Below are positions 1 to 6,073 of a stretch of 7,375 nt of DNA, piece by piece. Each line of letters begins with the position of its first letter. The first letter of the stretch is position 1. Under the pieces are notes generated by a model. That model was not told the origin of the DNA. It saw only the letters and a program-made list of their open reading frames with translations, and did no database searches. The position numbers were made by a program, and so were the translations under genes. The DNA is taken from the NCBI GenBank assembly GCA_955652635.1, contig CATPBN010000060.1, positions 1 to 7,375 of the forward strand, in the 5' to 3' direction. This DNA comes from an uncultured Gemmatimonadaceae bacterium. Its GTDB lineage: Bacteria > Gemmatimonadota > Gemmatimonadetes > Gemmatimonadales > Gemmatimonadaceae.

Positions 1-116
1 ACTTCGCGCGGCCTGGTCCTCGAGTCGTCGAAGGAGTGGAATTGCTCGCCCACCTTTTCCACCCAGATCTCGTTCCGTGGTCCCACCGCGATCAGCCGTG
101 GGCAAGGATTACCTAG
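1..116 (+). CDS. C-terminal end of a cobalamin/iron-siderophore-type ABC substrate-binding protein (partial)
   Basis: Only the last 37 codons of this gene are in the window, read in frame from base 3 to a TAG at 114-116. The peptide contains RPGPRVVEGVELLAHLFHPD, which resembles the end of BtuF-like periplasmic binding proteins, where an RPGPR..EG.E.LA...HP segment forms the last helix before the stop. By family knowledge such proteins deliver vitamin B12 or ferric siderophores to an ABC importer; which ligand applies here cannot be told from this piece. The extra tail after the HPD motif (about 17 residues) is unremarkable. No terminator is visible behind the stop, and the next gene starts 135 bp later on the same strand. 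The call rests on a short motif, so it is moderate. Confidence 0.6.
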   Translation, partial: FARPGPRVVEGVELLAHLFHPDLVPWSHRDQPWARIT

Positions 117-251
117 ATCAAGCTACTGCTCCCCAGTCGCTGTGAACCCGGGTGCAGACGGCATTCTGAACGCCCTCGAGTCTCTCGCCGGCAAGCCAGC
201 GCCCGCCAAAGCTGAATCATTCCGTGGTGACACTGCGGAGGAGGCGCGGCC
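117..251 (+). other. Gap between the binding-protein end and the DsbA-family gene
   Basis: Apart from the strong Shine-Dalgarno at 237-244 I see no promoter, terminator or RNA gene here. One frame is open through the whole gap and ends in a TGA overlapping the next ATG, but it has no start codon of its own with a ribosome site and no recognisable protein content. Cotranscription of the two genes is possible. Confidence 0.4.
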
Positions 252-800
252 ATGAGCGATGGTCGACTGACACCGCCTGTAACCGCGCGAGATCACGCCG
301 CCGGTCCCGACGACGCGCCGGTCACGCTCGTCGAGTATGGTGACTACGAATGCCCGTACTGCGGGATGGCACATCCGATTGTGAAGAGAGCGCAGAAAGA
401 GTTAGGGAACCAGTTTCGTTTCGTATTCCGCAACTTCCCGCTCGCGGAGGCACACCCGCACGCGCGGATCGCGGCACAGGCAGCTGAAGCGGCGGGGGCG
501 CAAGGGCGCTTCTGGCAGATGCATGACATGCTCTTCGAGCACCAGAACGCGCTCGAACCCCAAGACCTCGTCGGCTACGCGAAGGCGATCGGGCTCGACA
601 TCACTCAGTTCGAGCGAGATCTGGAGACCGGCACATACGCGAAGAGGGTTCGCGATGACTTCCGGAGCGGCGTGCAAAGCGGTGTGAACGGAACGCCGAC
701 CTTTTTCGTGAATGGAGAGCGCTACGACGGATCGTGGGCGAACCAGGAAGCGTTCATCAGCGCGATTCGGCAGGGCGGAGGTCGCCTTGCCACGCGCTAG
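252..800 (+). CDS. DsbA-family thioredoxin-fold oxidoreductase, predicted cytoplasmic
   Basis: The product has 182 residues. A thioredoxin strand (VTLVEYGDYE, 24-33) leads into the redox motif C34-P-Y-C37. A helical insertion of the DsbA type follows (about 66-140), and the conserved cis-proline loop is G147-T-P149-T. This is the Thioredoxin_4/DsbA-like architecture, in which the CPYC pair exchanges disulfides with a client protein. There is no signal peptide or membrane segment: the protein begins MSDGRLTPPVTARDHAAGPD and goes directly into the fold. It therefore looks cytoplasmic, or would need an unusual export route. The start is well supported by a strong Shine-Dalgarno GGAGGAGG at 237-244, seven bases before the ATG. 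The TAG stop shares the palindrome CTAG (797-800) with the stop of the convergent lipoprotein gene. The physiological client is unknown. Confidence 0.93.
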   Translation: MSDGRLTPPVTARDHAAGPDDAPVTLVEYGDYECPYCGMAHPIVKRAQKELGNQFRFVFRNFPLAEAHPHARIAAQAAEAAGAQGRFWQMHDMLFEHQNALEPQDLVGYAKAIGLDITQFERDLETGTYAKRVRDDFRSGVQSGVNGTPTFFVNGERYDGSWANQEAFISAIRQGGGRLATR

Positions 801-2770
801 GGCTCTACGACTTCGATTGTTCGACCGGAGTTGATCGGACCAACCACCGTCTGGCGTCGACCAGAGGGCCAACGAACTTCGATCCGATCAGCGTGGTCAG
901 CGTCCGCAAGGCCGAAATAAAGTGGCAGGTCGCTCTGGGAGAGGTATCCCGACTTTCCGTCGAGCGGCTTCAGAATCCGGCGCCCACCGGGTAGCACAAC
1001 GGTCACCTCCGCGCCGAGCCCTTCCCGATTCGAGTGGGTCCCGTGAAGGCTTACCTTGAGGAAGTGGATTCGATGTCGCTGTGCAAGGTCGCTGATGAGA
1101 ATCTGTGGATACCCATTGAACTCGTTTGTCACGATGTCGAGGTCACCATCGCCATCGAGGTCGAGCGCAACGGCGGAGCGAGTGCCGAGTGAACCCATCA
1201 TCGTGAGGTGGCGTTTGGCATCGAGCTGACATCCCATTGCAGACGCATCGGGTTTGGAGCACTCGGTGCACAAGGGATTGAACGCGTCTCCCCCGTTGCA
1301 CTCGAGGGTGAACCAGACCTGTTGCGTCGCGCCGTTCTTTCGCGGCTCGACCCCAAGCACGAATTCACTCGGCAGGAAGTGGTGACCACCCTCGTTTAGC
1401 AGCAACGAGTTGATTCCGTACCGGAACGGGAAGTTCATTCCGGCGGCGATGAAAATGTCATCCCACCCGTCAGCGTTGAAGTCGTCGACGGTGGGGCCCC
1501 ACGGCCAATACGTTTCGACCCCCAAGGAGTCGGAAACCTCCTCGAATTTCCCGTGCCCTTTATTCGCGAACAGCTCGTTCCCGAAGATGAAGCCAGCCTT
1601 CCCTTCGGGAATCATCCCGGGGGCCACCGTCGAGGAGTCCGCCTTGCGACCCTCGGCCGCCCAGTCACCGGCACTGATGTTGACCCACATGTCAGGGTGC
1701 ATGCTGGTGACGAAGAGGTCGAGCAGCCCATCTCCATTGAAGTCGAACACCTTTGCGCCCATCGAGCCCCATGGAACTTTCGGAAAGTATTTCGCTGTCG
1801 CGTCGCGAAAATGCTTTCCGCCCTCATTGAGCCAGAGGTGATCGCCACCCTGCATGTCGAGGATATACAGGTCAGGAAACCCGTCGTGGTTGATGTCGAG
1901 CACCGTCGCGTCGCCACTCCAGCTCTTGTCCACCAGGCCGACCTCGGCTGAAACGTCCTTGAACCGGTTGTGGCCGAGATTGTGGTACAGAATTCTTCTT
2001 TCGGCTCGTTCGGGGTGGAGATGACCCTTGAACGCGTCGTCCAGACCCACGTAATAGCCGCCCGGTCCCCGATGGTTGCTGGTGTACACACCCACATTGG
2101 TAACGAATAAATCGAGCAAGCCGTCGCCATCGTAGTCGAAGAACACCGCGCCGGAGGAGTGGCCTACGTACCCCACGCCCGCCGCCTGGGTTATCTCGCG
2201 AAACTTCCCATTGCCGAGGTTTTCAAAAAGCCGGTTGCCGTGACGCACCGTGGTGACGAAGAGGTCGGGATCGCCATCGTTGTCGATGTCCGCGAACGAA
2301 CACGTGACCGCGATGGCGTCCGGCATTGTGAGCCCCGCCTGCTCGGTGATATTCGCGAATCGACCGTTGCCCAGGTTCTTCCACAACTGGTTAGTGCCGA
2401 GCTGGGTGGCGAAATAGAGATCGGGCAGACCGTCACCATCGACATCCGCCGCACACACTCCGTTTCCGTGGTCGTAGTGAACCAGCTTGTAGTCCTTGCC
2501 CGCGTCGTCTACGACCCGGTTTAGAAAATTGATGCCGCTGGCCTCCCGCTGATCAGTGAACCGGAAGTCGTGAAGCACTCCGGACTGCGCGGCGAGCTTG
2601 GCTTCCTCGCGGCCACGGTCGAGAAGCCATGCTGGAGTCGAAGCGTTGGCCGCCGGCCCCTTAGCGCGCGGAGATCCGCTGCACGAAGCGAGTAGAGAAA
2701 GCGTTGATGCGATTCCGCAAACCCATAGGTGTCGGCAAGTTTTGGTCGAGACAGCCACGCGGAAATCCAT
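797..2770 (-). CDS. FG-GAP/VCBS repeat lipoprotein with C-terminal ASPIC/UnbV domain (CRTAC1-like)
   Basis: The 657-residue product starts with a lipoprotein signal: basic n-region, hydrophobic stretch and lipobox L27-A-S-C30. Seven calcium-binding loops of the DxDxDG..D type follow at residues 109-117, 161-169, 212-220, 292-300, 343-351, 430-438 and 537-545. Most are followed by LF/LY plus VT/AT strands and by NLGNGKF-type segments, as in FG-GAP beta-propeller blades; seven motifs fit a seven-bladed propeller. Residues 583-655 (REGLGAEVTVVLPGG ... IEVRWPSGRRQ) match the ASPIC/UnbV domain. Between the sixth and seventh motifs lies a short segment with C491, C501, C504 and C514. Members are extracytoplasmic and thought to mediate binding or adhesion, but no precise role is established. 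The gene is divergent from galM and a glycosidase, so a surface glycan role is a reasonable inference. No Shine-Dalgarno precedes the ATG; a possible promoter places transcription start almost at the ATG. Confidence 0.93.
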   Translation of the reverse strand: MDFRVAVSTKTCRHLWVCGIASTLSLLASCSGSPRAKGPAANASTPAWLLDRGREEAKLAAQSGVLHDFRFTDQREASGINFLNRVVDDAGKDYKLVHYDHGNGVCAADVDGDGLPDLYFATQLGTNQLWKNLGNGRFANITEQAGLTMPDAIAVTCSFADIDNDGDPDLFVTTVRHGNRLFENLGNGKFREITQAAGVGYVGHSSGAVFFDYDGDGLLDLFVTNVGVYTSNHRGPGGYYVGLDDAFKGHLHPERAERRILYHNLGHNRFKDVSAEVGLVDKSWSGDATVLDINHDGFPDLYILDMQGGDHLWLNEGGKHFRDATAKYFPKVPWGSMGAKVFDFNGDGLLDLFVTSMHPDMWVNISAGDWAAEGRKADSSTVAPGMIPEGKAGFIFGNELFANKGHGKFEEVSDSLGVETYWPWGPTVDDFNADGWDDIFIAAGMNFPFRYGINSLLLNEGGHHFLPSEFVLGVEPRKNGATQQVWFTLECNGGDAFNPLCTECSKPDASAMGCQLDAKRHLTMMGSLGTRSAVALDLDGDGDLDIVTNEFNGYPQILISDLAQRHRIHFLKVSLHGTHSNREGLGAEVTVVLPGGRRILKPLDGKSGYLSQSDLPLYFGLADADHADRIEVRWPSGRRQTVVGPINSGRTIEVVEP

Positions 2771-2782
2771 CGTGCGATGGAT
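2765..2782. promoter_or_regulatory. Inverted repeat ATCCATCG-TG-CGATGGAT, operator candidate
   Basis: This is a perfect 8-bp inverted repeat with a 2-bp centre. It covers the start codon of the minus-strand lipoprotein gene and most of its putative -10 element. A copy of the half-site with its flank, GAAATCCATC, occurs at 2762-2771 and again at 2866-2875, just upstream of the galM start. The placement between two divergent transcription units is what an operator would show, but no regulator is encoded nearby and the left arm is also coding sequence. Confidence 0.35.
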
Positions 2783-2807
2783 ACGAGCGGGGCATATCTC
2801 CCGTCAA
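2778..2807 (-). promoter_or_regulatory. Possible promoter of the FG-GAP lipoprotein gene (TTGACG-N18-TATCCA)
   Basis: Read on the minus strand, TTGACG (2807-2802) is followed after 18 bp by TATCCA (2783-2778). The -35 is one base from the sigma70 consensus and the -10 is weak. Transcription would begin at about 2771-2772, one or two bases from the ATG at 2770, giving a leaderless mRNA. That agrees with the absence of a Shine-Dalgarno there. Confidence 0.35.
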
Positions 2808-2897
2808 GGGCGAGCCATGGGTGCTAGCGGCGTAATGGCCCGGGCAAGAGCTTCTACGCAGCGCCGAAATCCATCAAACAAGTCAAGTGGGCGGAGA

Positions 2898-4085
2898 ATG
2901 CGAGGATTCAAATGCTTCTACCGGGGCAAGTCGGTTTGTATCGCACCAGCGGCCTTTGTGCTGCTCAACCAGATCGCGTGTACGGCCGCACCGGTTTCCA
3001 GCATTGTGCCGTCCGCCGCCGTTAGTACGCCCTTCGGTGCTACGGCGGACGGACGGACCGCGGAACTCTTCACGCTCACCAACGAGCACGGCATTCAAGT
3101 AAGGCTGACGAACTACGGCGGCATCATCACGTCGCTAAGAACGCCCGATCGCTCGGGACGGTTCGACGACATCGTCCTCGGATACGACAACCTGGCCGGG
3201 TATCTCCACGACAGTCCTTATTTCGGCGCAATCGTTGGCAGATACGGTAACCGAATCGCACGCGGACGCTTTACGCTCGACGGGAGAACTTATCGACTTG
3301 CCGTCAACAATGGGCCCAACAGTCTTCACGGCGGGCTCCGCGGGTTCGACAAGGTTATCTGGAGTGCCCACGCATTCCAGAGCCAGAAAGGCACTGGCGT
3401 CGCGCTCGATTACACGAGCCCGGACATGGAAGAGGGTTTCCCCGGAGCCTTGCGCGCCCACGTCACCTATACGCTCACCGACGATGACCGTTTGATCGTT
3501 GACTATCAGGCGACGACCGACAAACCAACTCCTGTCAATCTCACGCAGCACACCTACTGGAACCTGGCAGGAAGCTCACGGCGCGATATTCTCGGGCACG
3601 AGCTGACGATCAACGCCGACTCAATGACGCCAGTCGATTCTACGCTCATCACGACGGGTGAGATTTCTCCAGTAAGCGGAACGCCTTTCGATTTTCGTAC
3701 CCCTATGACAATCGGGGCGCGGGTTGATCACCGTGAGAACATCCAGATTCGCTACGGCAACGGATATGATCACAACTTCGTTCTCAATCGCGCGGGGCTC
3801 GCAGCCGACGCATTGGTGCATGCAGCACGCGTCGTGGAGCCATCAACGGGACGTACGCTTGACATTTTCACAACCGAGCCCGGTTTGCAGTTCTACTCCG
3901 GCAACTTCCTCGACGGTAGCATCACGGGCAAAGGAGGGAACGTCTATCATTTCCGGTACGGAATGGCGCTCGAGACTCAGCATTATCCCGATTCTCCGAA
4001 TCACCCGAATTTTCCGTCGACGATTCTGCGCCCCGGTCAGCAGTACCACACACGCACGGTCTTCCAATTCGGAGTGACGCGATGA
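2898..4085 (+). CDS. galM: Aldose 1-epimerase (galactose mutarotase), exported
   Basis: From the ATG at 2898 the product has 395 residues. It interconverts alpha and beta anomers of aldohexoses such as galactose or glucose. Family landmarks are clear: TNYGG (71-75), GRYGNRIA with R119 (114-121), NSLHGG with H144, TQHTYWNL with H218 (the probable general acid), YDHNF with D291, and EPGLQFYSGN with E327 (the probable general base). The N-terminus carries an export signal with hydrophobic core IAPAAFVLLNQ and a cysteine at 28; QIAC is a poor lipobox, so lipoprotein or ordinary signal peptidase processing are both possible. The start is not certain. ATG 2898 has GGAG only one base upstream, while an in-frame ATG at 2817 has AAGGG at normal spacing but would add 27 Arg-rich residues before the signal. 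The frame is open still further upstream, but that part lies antisense to the lipoprotein gene. The stop overlaps the next gene by ATGA. Confidence 0.94.
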   Translation: MRGFKCFYRGKSVCIAPAAFVLLNQIACTAAPVSSIVPSAAVSTPFGATADGRTAELFTLTNEHGIQVRLTNYGGIITSLRTPDRSGRFDDIVLGYDNLAGYLHDSPYFGAIVGRYGNRIARGRFTLDGRTYRLAVNNGPNSLHGGLRGFDKVIWSAHAFQSQKGTGVALDYTSPDMEEGFPGALRAHVTYTLTDDDRLIVDYQATTDKPTPVNLTQHTYWNLAGSSRRDILGHELTINADSMTPVDSTLITTGEISPVSGTPFDFRTPMTIGARVDHRENIQIRYGNGYDHNFVLNRAGLAADALVHAARVVEPSTGRTLDIFTTEPGLQFYSGNFLDGSITGKGGNVYHFRYGMALETQHYPDSPNHPNFPSTILRPGQQYHTRTVFQFGVTR

Positions 4086-5254
4086 AGCGTGTGGCGCGGA
4101 TTGGAGTCCTTGCCACGCTGACGTTTCTAAGCGGCGGTCTCGGGCGCGTTTCGACTGCATCAGCGCAGAAAAGCACACCTAGCCCCACTCAGATTGCGCC
4201 GGCAGTCTGGACACGAGAGCGTGCACGTGCGTGGGCCGATTCGACGGGATGGCTCGTCGGCAGCAATTTCATTCCCAGCACGGCGATCAATCAACTGGAG
4301 ATGTGGCAGGCAGCCACGTTCGATCCCCGCACCATTGACCGTGAGCTTGGATGGGCAGAGTCGCTCGGCTTCAACACGATGCGTGTCTTCCTGCATGACC
4401 TTTTGTGGCAGCAGGACTCCCTCGGATTCCTCAGTCGCATGGACCAGTTTCTCGCGATTGCCGACCGTCATCATATAAGGCCGATGTTCGTCCTGTTCGA
4501 CGCGGTATGGGATCCGATGCCGCACCTGGGCGCACAGCGCGCGCCGATTCCGCACATACACAACTCCGGCTGGGTCCAGAGTCCGGGTGCGGCGATCCTC
4601 TCGGATACTGCGCGCTACGAGCAGCTACGCGGGTACGTGCAAGGAGTCGTTGGGCACTTCCGGAGTGACTCGCGCGTGGTCGCTTGGGATGTTTTCAACG
4701 AGCCGGACAACACGAATCACCCGGCGTACCTCGCGTACGAACCACGTGACAAGGCAACGCTCTCGCTGATCCTGCTGCGCAAAGCATTCGGCTGGGCGCG
4801 TCAGATGAATCCGTCCCAACCGCTCACTGCCGCCCCATGGATGGGCGACTGGACAGACCCGACAAAGCGCTCACCTATAACCGCATACATGCTGGAGAGC
4901 TCGGACGTTATCACCTTTCACAGTTATGATGACAGCGCGCGAGTCGACCGACTGGTGACCGCCCTCGAACGATACGGGAGGCCGATCATCTGCTCCGAGT
5001 ACATGGCTCGCCCGCGCGGGAGCACGTTCCAGAATATTCTGCCTATGCTCGCTCGTCAGCGCGTCGGCGCGTACAACTGGGGATTCGTCGCCGGTAAGAC
5101 GCAGACGATTTATCCCTGGGACTCGTGGTACACGGAGTACACGGCCGATCCGCCGGTGTGGTTTCACGACATCTTCAGAAGAGACGGGACACCGTACGAC
5201 CCCATTGAGATGTCGTTGATCCGCGCGCTCACGGCGGCAACCGTGAAGCGGTGA
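4082..5254 (+). CDS. Secreted clan GH-A glycoside hydrolase (GH5-like, cellulase-family TIM barrel)
   Basis: The product has 390 residues. A signal peptide (about 1-29, cleavage likely after A28 in STASAQ) marks it as exported. The mature part reads as one TIM barrel: GWLVGSNFIPSTAINQLEMW (56-75), LGFNTMRVFLHDLLW (95-109), then WDVFNEPDN with E207 as likely acid/base at the end of strand 4, FHSYDD (279-284), and PIICSEYMARP with E306 as likely nucleophile at strand 7. The NEP and SEY pair is the clan GH-A signature of retaining glycosidases. Homologues are often labelled 1,4-beta-xylanase or cellulase-family protein, but the substrate cannot be assigned from sequence. The ATG lies inside the galM stop (ATGA overlap) with GGAG at 4071-4074, so translation is probably coupled. 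The mutarotase partner fits release of a reducing sugar outside the cytoplasm. No carbohydrate-binding module is visible. Confidence 0.88.
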   Translation: MKRVARIGVLATLTFLSGGLGRVSTASAQKSTPSPTQIAPAVWTRERARAWADSTGWLVGSNFIPSTAINQLEMWQAATFDPRTIDRELGWAESLGFNTMRVFLHDLLWQQDSLGFLSRMDQFLAIADRHHIRPMFVLFDAVWDPMPHLGAQRAPIPHIHNSGWVQSPGAAILSDTARYEQLRGYVQGVVGHFRSDSRVVAWDVFNEPDNTNHPAYLAYEPRDKATLSLILLRKAFGWARQMNPSQPLTAAPWMGDWTDPTKRSPITAYMLESSDVITFHSYDDSARVDRLVTALERYGRPIICSEYMARPRGSTFQNILPMLARQRVGAYNWGFVAGKTQTIYPWDSWYTEYTADPPVWFHDIFRRDGTPYDPIEMSLIRALTAATVKR

Positions 5255-5266
5255 GCCCGGCCTCTA

Positions 5267-5295
5267 TTGACAGCCTCAGCCTCCCCTCATATCGT
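5267..5295 (+). promoter_or_regulatory. Sigma70-type promoter TTGACA-N17-TATCGT
   Basis: A perfect -35 hexamer TTGACA (5267-5272) is followed at the optimal 17-bp spacing by TATCGT (5290-5295), which matches the -10 consensus at its first three positions and its last. It lies 13 bp after the stop of the glycosidase gene, in the gap. Transcription would start near 5302. It is the best promoter-like sequence I found in the window and would drive the leader or small RNA that ends at the terminator at 5419-5451. Confidence 0.55.
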
Positions 5296-5304
5296 CGACT
5301 TACA

Positions 5305-5388
5305 ATGAACTCTCAGTACTCGATGCTCGCTCTCATCTCGTTCTGTAATCCGCGCGCCTGTTCGCGCCCGCGATGCGGCCGGTGTTGA
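5305..5388 (+). CDS. Possible 27-residue cysteine-rich leader peptide
   Basis: An ATG at 5305, about three bases after the predicted transcription start, opens a 27-codon frame ending in TGA at 5386-5388. No Shine-Dalgarno precedes it, as expected for near-leaderless translation. The second half reads CNPRACSRPRCGRC, with cysteines at 14, 19, 24 and 27, the last directly before the stop, and four arginines between them. Three of the four Cys codons are TGT. The stop falls 30 bp before the terminator stem, a spacing that would let a ribosome influence folding of the intervening hairpin. It could be an attenuator peptide, a small metal-binding protein or a chance frame; coding is not proven. 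Confidence 0.28.
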   Translation: MNSQYSMLALISFCNPRACSRPRCGRC

Positions 5389-5418
5389 CGCGACCGAGCG
5401 ATTGAACGTGCTTTCGCG

Positions 5419-5451
5419 AATGCCCCGGGCCTGGTCCGGGGCATTTTTTTT
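5419..5451 (+). terminator. Rho-independent terminator
   Basis: A perfect 10-bp stem AATGCCCCGG (5419-5428) and CCGGGGCATT (5436-5445) closes a 7-base loop, GCCTGGT, and runs into eight T residues (5444-5451). It would stop read-through from the galM-glycosidase operon as well as transcripts from the promoter at 5267. It is unusual in standing only 23 bp ahead of a start codon on the same strand. Confidence 0.93.
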
Positions 5452-5474
5452 CTACAACACACTGAGGACTACCG

Positions 5475-6056
5475 ATGTCAAACGTGCTCAAAGAAGTTCT
5501 TTCCGCTAACGCGAAATACGCTGCTACATTCGGCCCCAAGGCCGACCTTGTACTGCCGCCCGCCCGTCATTTTGCCATTCTGACCTGCATGGACGCGAGA
5601 CTGGACCCCGCCAAGTACGCGGGCCTCAGCGAAGGCGACGCGCACGTCATCCGCAACGCAGGCGGCCGCGCCAGCGATGACGCCATTCGGTCACTGGTGA
5701 TCTCGTACAAGCTCCTTGGCACACGCGAGTGGTTCGTCATTCACCACACCAATTGCGGAATGGAGTTCTTTACCGATGACCTGATGCGTGATCTCCTGGC
5801 AAAAAGCCTCGAGACGGCCGAGCTCAGCGCCCAGGGTTTTCGCGATGTCGGCAAAGGCCCAGGCTCGGCGGAGGCTCAGTTTATCGACTGGCTCACAGTC
5901 GCGGACGCGAAGCAATCCGTCGTCGATGATGTTGCCCGTATTCGACGGCATCCGTTGGTGCCGAAGGGTATTCCGATCTATGGGTACATCTACGACGTGA
6001 AGACAGGTAAGCTGGTCGAAATTCCCGCAGCGACTCAAGCGGGTCGAGCAACCTGA
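5475..6056 (+). CDS. Beta-class carbonic anhydrase
   Basis: The 193-residue product catalyses reversible hydration of CO2 to bicarbonate. The zinc site is complete: C38 in CMDAR, with the catalytic dyad D40 and R42, and H91 and C94 in HHTNCGM. The segment HVIRNAGG (57-64) and the ISYKLLGTRE run (76-85) are typical of the family. The short single-domain form with a C-terminal IYGYIYDVKTGKLVEI strand resembles the mycobacterial Rv1284 type rather than the E. coli Can or CynT types. No signal peptide is present, so it acts in the cytoplasm. The start is set by TGAGGA at 5463-5468, six bases before the ATG. The gene is preceded almost directly by a strong terminator, so its expression probably depends on read-through or on an unrecognised promoter inside 5452-5474. 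It converges on the transporter gene with 17 bp between the stops. Confidence 0.95.
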   Translation: MSNVLKEVLSANAKYAATFGPKADLVLPPARHFAILTCMDARLDPAKYAGLSEGDAHVIRNAGGRASDDAIRSLVISYKLLGTREWFVIHHTNCGMEFFTDDLMRDLLAKSLETAELSAQGFRDVGKGPGSAEAQFIDWLTVADAKQSVVDDVARIRRHPLVPKGIPIYGYIYDVKTGKLVEIPAATQAGRAT

Positions 6057-6073
6057 AGTCGATAACCCGACGG

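Larger units (their letters stand above)
5302..5451 (+). ncRNA. Candidate ~150-nt leader/attenuator or small RNA upstream of the carbonic anhydrase gene
   Basis: The segment runs from the predicted start of the TTGACA promoter to the end of a strong intrinsic terminator. Inside it are a hairpin GCGCG/CGCGC (5352-5356 with 5363-5367) and a two-part hairpin 5389-5418 (outer stem CGCGA/TCGCG, inner AGCG/TGCT) that abuts the terminator stem directly. The carbonic anhydrase ATG is only 23 bp beyond, with no good promoter after the terminator. The transcript is therefore either a self-contained small RNA or a leader whose terminator gates the downstream gene. I recognise no Rfam class in it, and no convincing antiterminator pairing was found by eye. 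Confidence 0.4.

Noticed and set aside
402..872. Minus-strand 156-codon frame across the DsbA-family gene
   Set aside because: It is antisense to a well-supported gene with its own motifs and ribosome site, and its translation shows no recognisable domain.
1410..1841. Plus-strand 143-codon frame inside the FG-GAP gene
   Set aside because: It is the complement of the repeat-rich propeller coding sequence; there is no ribosome site or domain of its own.
2598..2897. Upstream in-frame extension of galM to an ATG at 2598
   Set aside because: It would run antisense through the signal peptide region of the lipoprotein gene and place about 100 Arg/Ser-rich residues before an obvious export signal.
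5351..5395. tRNA-like GTTCGCGCC segment in the gap before the carbonic anhydrase gene
   Set aside because: No cloverleaf, anticodon arm or acceptor stem can be drawn around it.
5381..5413. Second possible -35 element TTGACG at 5385-5390
   Set aside because: The sequence 16-18 bp downstream (around GTGCTT) does not resemble a -10, and it would start transcription inside the terminator.
5430..5465. Promoter for the carbonic anhydrase gene overlapping the terminator, with TACAAC (5453-5458) as -10
   Set aside because: No -35 is present at suitable spacing and the start would leave about ten bases before the ATG, cutting into the ribosome site. It is kept only as a weak alternative.
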